A stretch of 64,000 bases of DNA, from the NCBI RefSeq assembly GCF_030687535.1, contig NZ_CP117437.1:5453501-5517500 (forward strand). Direction: 5' to 3'. The stretch is from Pseudomonas sp. FP2335. GTDB lineage: Bacteria; Pseudomonadota; Gammaproteobacteria; Pseudomonadales; Pseudomonadaceae. Shown in pieces: positions 36,953 through 45,886 of this stretch (within the stretch, counting starts at the first letter, position 1; the number at the start of each line of letters is the position of its first letter). The notes below the pieces were generated by a model that saw only the letters and a program-made list of their open reading frames with translations, was not told the origin of the DNA and did not search any database. The translations under genes were made by a program, and so were the position numbers.

Positions 36953-39382
36953 ATGTCCCGCACGCTAGACACCCTGCTGCGCCCCAGCCTGTTAGCCGTG
37001 GCCATCGCCCTCGGTACCCCGCTGGCCAGCCCCTTGCTGATCGCCGCCGAACAGGCCTCCAGCGTGCGTGCCTACAACCTGCCGGCGGCGCCCCTGGCGG
37101 CCACCCTGAACCAGATCGCCAGCCAAGCGGGCCTGGCCCTGACCCTCAACCCGGCGCTCGCCGCCGGCAAGACCTCGGCCCCGGTCCAAGGCCAGTTCGA
37201 TGCACAAGGTGCACTGCGCGAAGCCCTGCGCGGCACGGGCTTGCAGTTGGAACAGAGCAGCGCGGGCACGTACACGCTGGTGGCAATCCCGGAGGGTGTA
37301 GTGGCGTTGCCGCAGACCAATATCATTGGCCAAGGCAGCTATGAAAGCGCCTGGGGCCCGGTGGACGGGTATGTCGCAACACGCACCGCTGCCGGGACCA
37401 AGACCGATACCGCCCTGGTCGAGGCGCCGCGCTCGATTTCCGTCGCCACCCGCCAGCAGATGCAAGACCGCAACGTGCAGAACCTGGATGACGCGGTCAA
37501 ATACATGCCCGGTATCGTCTCCGCGAGCTACGGCAGCGACACCCGCTACGACTGGATGCGCGTACGCGGCTTCGAACCGACCCAGTTCCTCGACGGCCTG
37601 CCACTGCCGCGCGGCGTCTACGCCAACCCGAAGGCCGAGACCTGGAACCTCGACCGCCTCGCCCTGCTGCGCGGCCCCGCGTCGTCGGTGTACGGCCAGA
37701 CGCCACCGGGAGGCCTCCTGGACATGGTCAGCCGCCGTCCCAGCGAAGAATCGAGCCATGCCGTCCAAGTGCAATACGGCAGCGACAACTACCGCCAGAT
37801 CAACTTCGCCAGCACCGGCAAGATCGACGATGAAGGCCAGTTCCTCTACGGCCTCAGCGGCGTGGTGCGCGATGCCGGCACTCAGGTCGATCATATCGAT
37901 AACAAGCGCTACAACATCGCCCCCAGCCTGACCTGGAACGTCGACCCCGACACCAAACTGACCTTGCTCTCGCAGTTCACCCGCGACGATACCGGCACCA
38001 CCAGCCAGTTCATGCCGATCCAGGGCACCAAGATCAAATCGCCGCTGGGCGAAGTGTCCCATCACAAGAACCTGGGCGACCCGGACTACGAGTTCTACGA
38101 CCGTACCTACTACGCGCTGGGTTATGCCTTCGAACACCGTTTCAACGATACGTGGCAGTTCAAGCAGAACCTGCGCTACACCAAGTCGGAATTATCGTTC
38201 CAGCAATTGACTGTGGGCTCCTATGCCTATTCGCCGGCGGATGCCGCGGGCAATATCAGCCGTTCGACCACCAATGTGGACGAGAACATCGGCCAGTTTG
38301 CGGTGGACAACAACTTCCAGGCCGACTTCGCCACTGGCGACGTGATCCACACCTTGCTGCTGGGCCTGGACCACCAGCGTACCGATACGTCCTACCGCGC
38401 GATTTACGGCACCGCTTCGGGTATCAACATCTTCAACCCGGTCAATACCACGCCGACGGTGCGCCCGACCGACGTCCGGCCGTTCTACGACTACAACCAG
38501 AAAACCGTGCAGACCGGCCTCTACGTACAGGACCAGATGGCCCTGGACAAATGGCGCCTGACCCTGGGCGGGCGCGAAGACTGGGTGCATCAGGCCACCA
38601 CTTACTTCAACGACAGCGATGCGACCAACACCGACCGCATCAAACACTTCAGCGGCAACGCAGCGCTGAGCTATGTGTTCGATTCCGGCTTCGTACCGTA
38701 CTTGTCCTACGCCGAATCGTTCCAACCGGCGAGCAACGCCGATACCAGTGCGGCCAAGACCTTCAAACCGACCGAAGGCAAACAGTGGGAAATGGGCGTC
38801 AAGTATCAGCCGCCCGGTTCCAACACGCTGCTGACGGCGGCGGTCTACGATCTGACCCAGAAGAACGTGCAAGTGACCACCCTTGGCGCTGGCAACCAGC
38901 AGATCAACAGCCAGACCGGCGAAGTGAAGGTCAAGGGCCTGGAGCTGGAAGCCGTGTCTGACGTGACCGAGAACCTCAAGGTCATCGCCGCTTACACCCT
39001 GGCCAAGTCCGAGGTGCAAAAAGGCATCTACAAAGGCAACCGCCTGACCTTGATGCCCAACCAGCAAGCCTCGCTGTGGACTGACTACACGTGGCACACC
39101 GGCCCACTCGATGGTTTCGGCGTCGGCTTTGGCGCGCGTTATACCGGCAACACCTATGGCGACCAGGCCAACACCTGGCTGGGCAAGGCCAACGCCTACA
39201 CCGTGTTCGACGGTTCGGTGCATTACGACCTCAGCCGCCTGGACAACGCCCTCAAGGGCGCATCGGTGAAGCTCAACGCCACCAACTTGTTCAACAAGGA
39301 CTACCTGTCGACCTGCGACGCCAATTATTGCTACTTCGGTGACCAACGCAGCGTCGTTGCCAGCGCCACCTACCAGTGGTGA
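36953..39382 (+). CDS. TonB-dependent siderophore receptor with STN signalling domain (FhuA/FiuA-like)
   Basis: 809 residues, outer membrane. Signal peptide (about 1-32), STN secretin-like signalling domain (about 50-103), plug domain (about 140-260; RVRGFEPTQFLDGLPLPRG, LLRGPASSVYGQTPPGG) and 22-strand barrel ending in aromatic YQW. The late-barrel CDANYCYFGDQRSVVA loop with paired cysteines resembles ferrichrome/ferrioxamine receptors. With the sigma and FecR genes upstream it forms a complete cell-surface signalling set. AGGAG precedes ATG 36953. Ligand is inferred to be a hydroxamate xenosiderophore. Confidence 0.9.
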   Translation: MSRTLDTLLRPSLLAVAIALGTPLASPLLIAAEQASSVRAYNLPAAPLAATLNQIASQAGLALTLNPALAAGKTSAPVQGQFDAQGALREALRGTGLQLEQSSAGTYTLVAIPEGVVALPQTNIIGQGSYESAWGPVDGYVATRTAAGTKTDTALVEAPRSISVATRQQMQDRNVQNLDDAVKYMPGIVSASYGSDTRYDWMRVRGFEPTQFLDGLPLPRGVYANPKAETWNLDRLALLRGPASSVYGQTPPGGLLDMVSRRPSEESSHAVQVQYGSDNYRQINFASTGKIDDEGQFLYGLSGVVRDAGTQVDHIDNKRYNIAPSLTWNVDPDTKLTLLSQFTRDDTGTTSQFMPIQGTKIKSPLGEVSHHKNLGDPDYEFYDRTYYALGYAFEHRFNDTWQFKQNLRYTKSELSFQQLTVGSYAYSPADAAGNISRSTTNVDENIGQFAVDNNFQADFATGDVIHTLLLGLDHQRTDTSYRAIYGTASGINIFNPVNTTPTVRPTDVRPFYDYNQKTVQTGLYVQDQMALDKWRLTLGGREDWVHQATTYFNDSDATNTDRIKHFSGNAALSYVFDSGFVPYLSYAESFQPASNADTSAAKTFKPTEGKQWEMGVKYQPPGSNTLLTAAVYDLTQKNVQVTTLGAGNQQINSQTGEVKVKGLELEAVSDVTENLKVIAAYTLAKSEVQKGIYKGNRLTLMPNQQASLWTDYTWHTGPLDGFGVGFGARYTGNTYGDQANTWLGKANAYTVFDGSVHYDLSRLDNALKGASVKLNATNLFNKDYLSTCDANYCYFGDQRSVVASATYQW

Positions 39383-39401
39383 TCGGCTGAGTTAACAGCC
39401 G

Positions 39402-39422
39402 GGCCGCCCCCAGTGGGCGGCC
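39402..39422 (+). other. Stem-loop between receptor and PepSY gene
   Basis: GGCCGCCC-CCAGT-GGGCGGCC, an 8-bp perfect stem without a T-run. It may lower expression of the downstream gene or protect the receptor mRNA end; it is not a standard terminator. Confidence 0.55.
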
Positions 39423-39445
39423 TCGGCATGTCTGAAGGCTGGAAA

Positions 39446-40540
39446 ATGAAAAGCACTACCATCCGCCGTTGGTCCTTCGTCCACACCTGGACCAGCCTGA
39501 TCTGCACCGTATTCCTGCTGCTGCTTGCCCTCACCGGCCTGCCGCTGGTGTTCCACCACGAGATCGACCACCTGCTGGGCAACGAGCCGGCGCTGGCGCA
39601 GATGCCCGCCGATACGCCGCAGCTCAACCTCGAACAGCTGGTGGCCAAGGCCCAGGCCCATCGCCCCGGCGAGGCCATGCAGTACCTGGCCTGGGACGAG
39701 GACGACCCAAACGGTGTGATCGCGATCATGGCCGCCACTGCCGGTACCGAACCCAATTCGTCGCACACCTTCATGCTGGATGCGCGTACGGGCGATGCGG
39801 TGCAGATGCCGTCGGCAAATGGCGGCTTCACCCTGTTTCTGCTGCGTCTGCATGTGGATATGTTCGCCGGGCTGCCGGGCAAGTTGTTGCTGGCGTTCAT
39901 GGGCATTCTGTTTGTGCTGGCAATCATCTCGGGCACGGTGTTGTACCTGCCGTTCATGCGCCGCCTGAGGTTCGCCACGGTGCGCCACGACAAATCCACA
40001 CGCCTGCGCTGGCTCGACCTGCATAACCTGATCGGCGTGGTGACCCTGACCTGGGCCCTGGTGGTCGGCGTCACCGGCGTGATCAGCGCCTGCGCCGACC
40101 TGATCATCGCCGCCTGGCGCCAGGACAGCCTCGGCGCGATGATCGAACCCTACAAAAACGCCCCGCCCTTGACCCAGCGCGCCCCGGCAACGGACTTGCT
40201 GACCATCGCCGCCAAGGCCGCACCGGGCATGCAGCCAGACTTTATCGCCTTCCCCGGCACGCGCTTTTCCAGCGAGCACCACTACGCGGTGTTCATGAAG
40301 GGCAGCACGCACCTGACCTCGCACCTGCTCACGCCGGTGCTGATCGACGCCAGCACCCTGACCGTCACTGCCATCGCCGAGCGGCCGTGGTACATGGACG
40401 CCATGGGCATGTCCCAGCCGCTGCACTTTGGCGACTATGGCGGCATGCCGATGAAGATTTTGTGGGCTGTGCTGGATGTGCTGACCATCATCGTGTTGCT
40501 CAGCGGGGTTTATCTGTGGATCGTCAGGCGCAAGACATGA
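39446..40540 (+). CDS. PepSY-associated inner membrane protein (PiuB/FoxB-like)
   Basis: 364 residues. An N-terminal helix (TSLICTVFLLLLALTGLPLVF) and three further helices flank periplasmic PepSY-type regions. Proteins of this type next to xenosiderophore receptors act as ferric-siderophore reductases in the inner membrane (FoxB, FhuF-like roles; family knowledge). Histidines in VHTW, FHHEIDHL and HVDMF may bind haem. ATG 39446 is preferred for family fit; ATG 39428 is possible. It overlaps the next gene by 4 nt. Confidence 0.85.
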   Translation: MKSTTIRRWSFVHTWTSLICTVFLLLLALTGLPLVFHHEIDHLLGNEPALAQMPADTPQLNLEQLVAKAQAHRPGEAMQYLAWDEDDPNGVIAIMAATAGTEPNSSHTFMLDARTGDAVQMPSANGGFTLFLLRLHVDMFAGLPGKLLLAFMGILFVLAIISGTVLYLPFMRRLRFATVRHDKSTRLRWLDLHNLIGVVTLTWALVVGVTGVISACADLIIAAWRQDSLGAMIEPYKNAPPLTQRAPATDLLTIAAKAAPGMQPDFIAFPGTRFSSEHHYAVFMKGSTHLTSHLLTPVLIDASTLTVTAIAERPWYMDAMGMSQPLHFGDYGGMPMKILWAVLDVLTIIVLLSGVYLWIVRRKT

Positions 40541-40719
40541 AGCCAAGGCAGTCGAGTTTCTGGAAAGTGTTCGGGATTCCGCTGGGGATTGGTTTGCTCA
40601 GTGCGGCCGGGTTGTTTGCGGCGTTGCTGGGGGATGGGTGGTGGGATGCGTTGAGTTGGGTGGGGTTGGGGGTGCCGGCGGCGCTTGGCACTTGGGGGTT
40701 GTTTAAGCGGCGTAGCTGA
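40537..40719 (+). CDS. Small two-helix membrane protein
   Basis: 60 residues, starting MKPRQSSFWKVFGIPL. Two hydrophobic helices (about 13-31 and 37-55) are separated by GDGWWD. The ATG overlaps the PepSY gene stop (ATGA), so it is translated with it and probably works in the same membrane complex. No function is assigned. Small proteins of this kind often follow PepSY genes in pseudomonads. Confidence 0.8.
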   Translation: MKPRQSSFWKVFGIPLGIGLLSAAGLFAALLGDGWWDALSWVGLGVPAALGTWGLFKRRS

Positions 40720-40726
40720 TGGCGCT

Positions 40727-40809
40727 TTCGCGAGCACGCCCGCTCCCACATTCGACCGCGATCCGCCTGACAAAATGGGGTCAAATGTGGGAGCGGGCTT
40801 GCTCGCGAA
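40727..40809. repeat. REPIN upstream of the GST gene
   Basis: Arms 40727-40749 and 40787-40809; the left arm has one change (GCACGC for GCAAGC). Confidence 0.88.
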
Positions 40810-40870
40810 GAGGCCTTCAAAAACACCACAAATGCCTCTAGGCTAGCCGCTGCCATCTTGAGGAATGCCC

Positions 40871-41494
40871 ATGCCCACCATGACCCTGTTCCACAACCCC
40901 GCTTCCCCTTTCGTGCGCAAGGTCCGCGTGCTGCTGATCGAAACCGGCCAGCAGGACCGCGTGGCGCTGCAAGCCACCCTGCCGACGCCGGTCCAGCCCG
41001 ACCTGCAAGTGGTGCAAGGCAACCCCGTGGGCAAGATCCCGGCCCTGCGCCTGGCCGACGGTTCGATGCTGCACGACAGCCGGGTGATCCTCGATTACCT
41101 CGACCACCAGCACGTCGGCAACCCGCTGATCCCCCGCGACGGCTCCGCCCGCTGGCGCCGCCTGACCCTGGCCTCAATAGCCGACGGCATCATGGATGCC
41201 GCCGTGCTGGTGCGCTACGAGACCGCGATGCGCCCGGTGCAGAAGCACTGGGACCAGTGGCTGGATGAGCAGCGCAACAAGATCCGCCGCAGTGTCGCCG
41301 AGTTGGAAGCCGAAGCGATTGCCGAGTTGGCCAGCCATTTCGACATCGCCGCGATAAGCGTGGCGTGTGCCTTGGGTTATCTGGACTTCCGCCACCCGGA
41401 CCTGCAATGGCGCCTCGACAACCCGCAGCTCGCCGCCTGGTACGCCGAGGTCAGCCAGCGTCCGTCGATGCTTGAAACCCAACCTCCCGCCTAA
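40871..41494 (+). CDS. Glutathione S-transferase family protein
   Basis: 207 residues. N-terminal thioredoxin-like domain (MTLFHNPASPFVRKVRVLL, NPVGKIPALRLADGSMLHDS with the cis-Pro and Ser-binding loop) followed by the helical domain. It probably conjugates or reduces electrophiles with glutathione; the substrate is unknown. GAGG at 40859-40863 fits ATG 40871 rather than ATG 40865. It is flanked by REPINs on both sides, so it stands alone. Confidence 0.9.
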   Translation: MPTMTLFHNPASPFVRKVRVLLIETGQQDRVALQATLPTPVQPDLQVVQGNPVGKIPALRLADGSMLHDSRVILDYLDHQHVGNPLIPRDGSARWRRLTLASIADGIMDAAVLVRYETAMRPVQKHWDQWLDEQRNKIRRSVAELEAEAIAELASHFDIAAISVACALGYLDFRHPDLQWRLDNPQLAAWYAEVSQRPSMLETQPPA

Positions 41495-41513
41495 CCCCCA
41501 CCGACATTCCCCT

Positions 41514-41600
41514 GTGGGAGCGAGCTTGCTCGCGAATGCGGTCTATCAGTAACGGATTCATTGACTGACCCACCGCTTTCGCGAGCAAGCCCGCTCCCAC
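41514..41600. repeat. REPIN between GST and creD
   Basis: Arms 41514-41536 (one change, CGAGCTTG) and 41578-41600, on the far side of the GST gene from another REPIN. Confidence 0.88.
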
Positions 41601-41669
41601 ATTGTCCAGTGGCATGGTTGAGGAAGTTGACTAGCCTCGCCTTCATCTGCTGATCTTCCCTTAACCCAA

Positions 41670-43043
41670 TCATTGCACCGCCCCCAGATCAAACTGCAAC
41701 GGCTCCACCACCTTGCGCTTGCCCACGCCATACCAATCCAGTTTGCGCGTCAGCACCATCACCGTGCCCAGCAACCCAAACAGCAACAGCGAGCCCATCA
41801 GCAGCGCGTAATCCTCGGCACTCAACAGCCCGTAGAGCAAGGCATACAACGCCGCCAACCCCGCCGAAAACCCCAGCCCGTGGCTGACGCTGCGCAGCAC
41901 ATGGCACACGTAGAAACCGATCAACAACACGCAGGCACTCGCCGAGATCAGGTAAGCCAGGGCAAAGCCGATGTGCTCGGACAACGACAACAGCAGCAGG
42001 TAGAAAAACGCCAGGGCAAAGCCCACCAACGCGTACTGCACCGGGTGCACTGCCAGGCTCTTGAGCACTTCAAACAGAAAGAAGCCGGCAAAAGTCAGGG
42101 CGATAAACAGCAGCGCATATTTGATCGCGCGGTCGCTCTTGAGGTACTGGTCCACCGGGTCGATGAAGTTGACGCCGAAGCTGCGGTTGTTGAAGTCCTT
42201 GCAGCCCTGCCCGTCCAGGCAACTTTGCAGCGCTTGCTCAAGGTTGGTGGAAAAGAATGAGGTCTGCCAGTTGGCGCTGAAGCCCTGATCGGTGACGTCA
42301 CGCTGGGCCGGCAGGAAGTTGCCGATAAAGCTCGGATGCGGCCAGTTGGAGGCGAGTGACACTTGGCTGACCTTGCCCACCGGCACCACTTGCAGTTGTT
42401 CGGTGCCTTGCAGGCGCAGGTCGAAAGCGAAGGTCACGACATAAGGTTTTTTACTGTCCTGCTCCGGCAGCGCCACGTGCACGCCCTCGCCCAGCCAGTC
42501 GACTTGGGAGCCCGGTTCGAAGTCCAGGCGCTGGCTGCCCAGTTCCAGTTTCAGCGAGTTCTCGATGCCACGAATATCGCTGATACCCACCGCCAGGAAC
42601 GCCGGTTCAAAGCGGTAGTCGGCAAAGTCTTCGGTGATGCCCAGTTGTGCCGGCAGTTCGAAATGCCCGCTGATACGGTTGTCGGCATGGAACAGCCGCG
42701 CCTGGTAGATGCCACGGGCGCGCAGTTCGGTCTGCACCTTGCCGTCGAGTTCGAAGCTGTCTGGCAGGAAGTACAAACGGCCGCGCTCTTCACGGGTGAC
42801 TTCGTAGCGTTTGTTGAGCTTTTCATTGAGCTTCCACTCGCGCACAGTCTTGCGGTACGGCACCACCATTAACGGGCCAGTCAGACGCTGGCTGTAGCTG
42901 GAGCTGCGGGCGATGTCATCCAGCACGGCATCGCGAGTGTTTTGGCGATCGCCGATGATGCCGTTGATCATCAGCAGTGGAATCAGCAACACCAGCATCA
43001 GCAGCGCAATCGCGCCAAGTTTGAAAAGCAGACTGCGGTTCAT
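41670..43043 (-). CDS. creD: CreD inner membrane protein
   Basis: 457 residues. An N-terminal helix (LGAIALLMLVLLIPLLMING), a large periplasmic region with PLMVVPYRKTVREW, and five or six C-terminal helices from about residue 305. CreD expression is driven by CreBC and affects envelope integrity and beta-lactam response. It lies 51 nt downstream of creC on the same strand. The ribosome-binding site lies in a hairpin. Confidence 0.93.
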   Translation of the reverse strand: MNRSLLFKLGAIALLMLVLLIPLLMINGIIGDRQNTRDAVLDDIARSSSYSQRLTGPLMVVPYRKTVREWKLNEKLNKRYEVTREERGRLYFLPDSFELDGKVQTELRARGIYQARLFHADNRISGHFELPAQLGITEDFADYRFEPAFLAVGISDIRGIENSLKLELGSQRLDFEPGSQVDWLGEGVHVALPEQDSKKPYVVTFAFDLRLQGTEQLQVVPVGKVSQVSLASNWPHPSFIGNFLPAQRDVTDQGFSANWQTSFFSTNLEQALQSCLDGQGCKDFNNRSFGVNFIDPVDQYLKSDRAIKYALLFIALTFAGFFLFEVLKSLAVHPVQYALVGFALAFFYLLLLSLSEHIGFALAYLISASACVLLIGFYVCHVLRSVSHGLGFSAGLAALYALLYGLLSAEDYALLMGSLLLFGLLGTVMVLTRKLDWYGVGKRKVVEPLQFDLGAVQ

Positions 43044-43046
43044 GGG

Positions 43047-43074
43047 ACTCTCCCTGTTTTGATGGGGAGAGTCT
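43047..43074 (-). promoter_or_regulatory. Hairpin enclosing the creD ribosome-binding site
   Basis: Minus strand: GACTCTCCC, a 10-nt loop, GGGAGAGTC, then CCATG. The 9-bp perfect stem includes the GGGAG Shine-Dalgarno, which would block initiation unless opened. Confidence 0.55.
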
Positions 43075-43094
43075 GGGCAGCCTGTGTGGGAGAT

Positions 43095-44534
43095 TTATGT
43101 GGGCACTGTGGAGACTGTGTGGAGATGCAGCACCACGTTCACCCCACCTTGCACATTGCCGATCTGCAACGCGCCGCCGTGCAGCTTCATCACTTCTTCG
43201 ACAAAGTTGAGGCCCAGGCCGGTGCTTTTGCGCCCGCTGGCCGGGCGTGGCAGCGAGTAGAAACGCTCGCTCAGGCGCGGCAGGGCGTAGTCGGGAATCG
43301 GTGCGGCCTGGTTGAACAGGCTGACGTGCACAGCGTTGTGCTGCACCTGCGCGCTGAACCGCAACACCCCACCGGGCGGGGTGAAGTCCAAGGCGTTGTC
43401 CAGCAGGTTGCCGAGGGCCTGGCGCAGCAGGAAGGGTTCGCCATACACCTTCACATCCGCCGTTATCCGTTGCTCGACATGCAGGCCCGCGCCTTCGATC
43501 CGCGCACATTGGGCCTTGAGCACGTCCTCGACCATAGTCGCCAGCGGAATCTGCGCCTGCTCTTCCAGCCCCTGGCGTTGCTCGACTTGCGCCAGGTTCA
43601 GCAGGCGTTCGATCAACTGCTGCAAGCGCGCGCTTTCGCTGTCGATATTGCCGACAAAGCGCTGCTGCTGCTCGCGGCTCATGTCGCCCTGCAACAGCTC
43701 CGCCGCGCCGCGAATCGCCGCCAGCGGGCTTTTCAGTTCGTGGGTCAGGGTGTGCACGTAATGTTCGACGTAGGCCTTGCCCTCCAACTGCGTGCGCATG
43801 TGCTCCACGGCGGTGGACAGCTGCTTGAGCTCGCCGCCCCGGTAATGCGGCAACTCGGCCCGCCGCCCCTCGCTGACCGCCTCTGCGTAGGCCGTGAGCC
43901 GACGCAGGGCCACGCTCAGCCACCACGACAGCAACGCCCCGAGCAACAGGCCCAGCACCACCAGGCCGGCGCCGTACCACAGCAAGCGCCGCTCGGTGCG
44001 GTCCACATAGGGCTGCAACGAACTGTTGGGCTTGGCCACGGTGACCACGCCGATGATCTGGCCGTTGTCGCGGATCGGCGCACCGACGTGCATCACCGAC
44101 GACGCGGCGTCATCCGCTGCGCTGCGGGTGGAACGGGCGCCATACTCGCCGCGCAGGGTCAGGTACACGTCGTTCCATTTGGAGTAATCCTGGCCCACCG
44201 CTTCGCCCGTGGAGTCGAGCAGCACGATGCCCTTGGCATCGGTCACGTAGATGCGGTGGTTGACCTGGTTTTTCGGCAGCCCCCAGATGGTCGCCCCTGG
44301 CTGGCGGTTGCCATAGGCCTTGAGCAATTCGGGCCAGTGGCTTTGACCAAGGGTGCCGTTTTTCACGTCATCGCGCAGGATCTCGGCGAGCAGGTTGGCG
44401 GTGTCCACCAGGGTTTCCTCGGTGGACTGACGCACGCCGGGGCGGATTTCCTTCATCACCGTGCTGAGCACGAAATAACCGGTCAGGCCGATAAACAGCG
44501 CGTACACCAAGAAGATCCGCAGCCCCAGGCGCAT
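43095..44534 (-). CDS. creC: CreC sensor histidine kinase
   Basis: 479 residues. Two membrane helices (about 7-27 and 180-205) bracket a periplasmic sensor. Then come HAMP, the phospho-acceptor box HELKSPLAAIRG and the ATPase domain ending GLGLNFVEEVMKLHGG. It phosphorylates CreB in response to growth substrate or beta-lactam stress. Its ATG overlaps the creB stop (TGATG on the coding strand). Confidence 0.94.
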   Translation of the reverse strand: MRLGLRIFLVYALFIGLTGYFVLSTVMKEIRPGVRQSTEETLVDTANLLAEILRDDVKNGTLGQSHWPELLKAYGNRQPGATIWGLPKNQVNHRIYVTDAKGIVLLDSTGEAVGQDYSKWNDVYLTLRGEYGARSTRSAADDAASSVMHVGAPIRDNGQIIGVVTVAKPNSSLQPYVDRTERRLLWYGAGLVVLGLLLGALLSWWLSVALRRLTAYAEAVSEGRRAELPHYRGGELKQLSTAVEHMRTQLEGKAYVEHYVHTLTHELKSPLAAIRGAAELLQGDMSREQQQRFVGNIDSESARLQQLIERLLNLAQVEQRQGLEEQAQIPLATMVEDVLKAQCARIEGAGLHVEQRITADVKVYGEPFLLRQALGNLLDNALDFTPPGGVLRFSAQVQHNAVHVSLFNQAAPIPDYALPRLSERFYSLPRPASGRKSTGLGLNFVEEVMKLHGGALQIGNVQGGVNVVLHLHTVSTVPT

Positions 44535-45202
44535 CAGCTGTGGCTCGGGCTGTAGCTGTAGCCGAGGCCGCGATGGGTCTGGATCGGCTCGGCCTCGGCG
44601 GCGACGCTGCGCAACTTGCTGCGCAGGCTTTTGATATGGCTGTCGATATTGCGTTCGTAACCGGCATCCGCGGCCACGCCGACCGCGTCCAACAATTGTT
44701 CACGGCTGAACACACGCTCGGGCTGTTCCAGCAGGCTTTGCAACAAACGGAATTCATGCCGCGTCAGGCTCAGGGGCTGGCCGCGATAGTTGATCTGCAT
44801 GCGTTCCAGGTCCACCTGAAACACCGCCGGCGCAACACCGGGTCCTACACGCTTGAGGATCGCCCGCACCCGCGCCGCCACTTCCCGCGGGCTGAACGGC
44901 TTGACCACATAATCATCGGCGCCGATTTCCAGACCCACCACCCGATCGATCTCGCCGTCACGGGCACTGAGGAACATCACCGGCACTTCACTGAAGCGGC
45001 GCAATTGCTTGCAGGTTTCAAAGCCGGTGATGTCCGGCAGGCCGATGTCGAGGATGATCAGGTCAGCCGGGGTCTGGCGCTGATAGGCCAGCGCCTCCTG
45101 GCCGAGGCTCAGCCAGGTGGTGGTGAAACCCTCGCCTTGCAGGGCGAACAGCAGCGTATCGGCTATCGCCGCTTCGTCTTCGACAATCAGGATGTGGGGC
45201 AT
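44534..45202 (-). CDS. creB: CreB response regulator (OmpR family)
   Basis: 222 residues. Receiver domain with ILIVEDE, phospho-acceptor in LIILDIGLPD (Asp53 region) and the winged-helix DNA-binding domain (LTRHEFRLLQSLLEQPERVF). In pseudomonads CreBC controls creD, biofilm and beta-lactam phenotypes. It is the first gene of creB-creC-creD and follows a protease-like gene by 9 nt. Confidence 0.94.
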   Translation of the reverse strand: MPHILIVEDEAAIADTLLFALQGEGFTTTWLSLGQEALAYQRQTPADLIILDIGLPDITGFETCKQLRRFSEVPVMFLSARDGEIDRVVGLEIGADDYVVKPFSPREVAARVRAILKRVGPGVAPAVFQVDLERMQINYRGQPLSLTRHEFRLLQSLLEQPERVFSREQLLDAVGVAADAGYERNIDSHIKSLRSKLRSVAAEAEPIQTHRGLGYSYSPSHS

Positions 45203-45211
45203 GGGGCTCTG

Positions 45212-45712
45212 TCAGCAGTCCGGTTTGTCGGCAGTGTAACGACGGGCCGGGTTTACCGCAGCGCCGAATTCACGCAGGGCCTTGGCACCGATCAGCAGCG
45301 GGTAGTTGAAGCTGCTGCGGTCGGTGAGGTTGACCTCGACGGTGCGCTTGACGTTGCCCAGGCACATTTCCAGGTCGATCACCGGGCGCTTGGCCACGGC
45401 GGGTTCGTCCTTCTCGTCATCTTCGTCGGCGCGGCTCTTGATCTTGCTGATCCGCGCGACCTTGTGCTCGTAGACTTTGTCCGACGCATCCTTGCCGCCG
45501 AGGCGGAAACGCACCCAGTCATCGCCATCGCGCTGGAAGGTTTCGATGTCACGGGCCGACAGCGAAGCGGTGAGCGCACCGGTGTCCATCTTGGCCTTGA
45601 AGGTTTGGCCGATCTCCGGCAACTGGATGTATTCGTAGCGACCGTAAAGGGTCGGTTCAGCAGCCATGACCGGCAAGGCAACCAGGGCAAGCGAGGCAAA
45701 TAGAAGTTTCAC
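45212..45712 (-). CDS. Periplasmic retropepsin-like aspartic protease (RimB/DUF785 type)
   Basis: 166 residues. A signal peptide ends at VMAAEP. The core KMDTGALTASL with Asp43-Thr-Gly-Ala is the retropepsin active-site motif, and LIGAKALREFG is the matching C-terminal hairpin. The family is often annotated as ATP-dependent zinc protease, but sequence shows the aspartic-protease fold. It is 9 nt upstream of creB, so probably in the cre operon. Substrate unknown. Confidence 0.85.
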   Translation of the reverse strand: MKLLFASLALVALPVMAAEPTLYGRYEYIQLPEIGQTFKAKMDTGALTASLSARDIETFQRDGDDWVRFRLGGKDASDKVYEHKVARISKIKSRADEDDEKDEPAVAKRPVIDLEMCLGNVKRTVEVNLTDRSSFNYPLLIGAKALREFGAAVNPARRYTADKPDC

Positions 45713-45886
45713 GAAGGCATGTCCTCGGAAAGAAGTAGGCGGATTCTAGACCGCACGCGCGGCACTTAGTTAGCTCTGCCGAACCATACCCGGCACATTG
45801 TGAAACATTCGTCCGATACTTTGCGATTTGGTCTCTAGACTCAGCTCTCTTATCATGGCCCGCCCACAAGATCCCAAGAGTTGCTT

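Noticed and set aside
41502..41510. CGACATTCC near the GST/creD REPIN as another betaine-regulon element
   Set aside because: One base differs from the shared 9-mer, and it is not upstream of a betaine-pathway gene.
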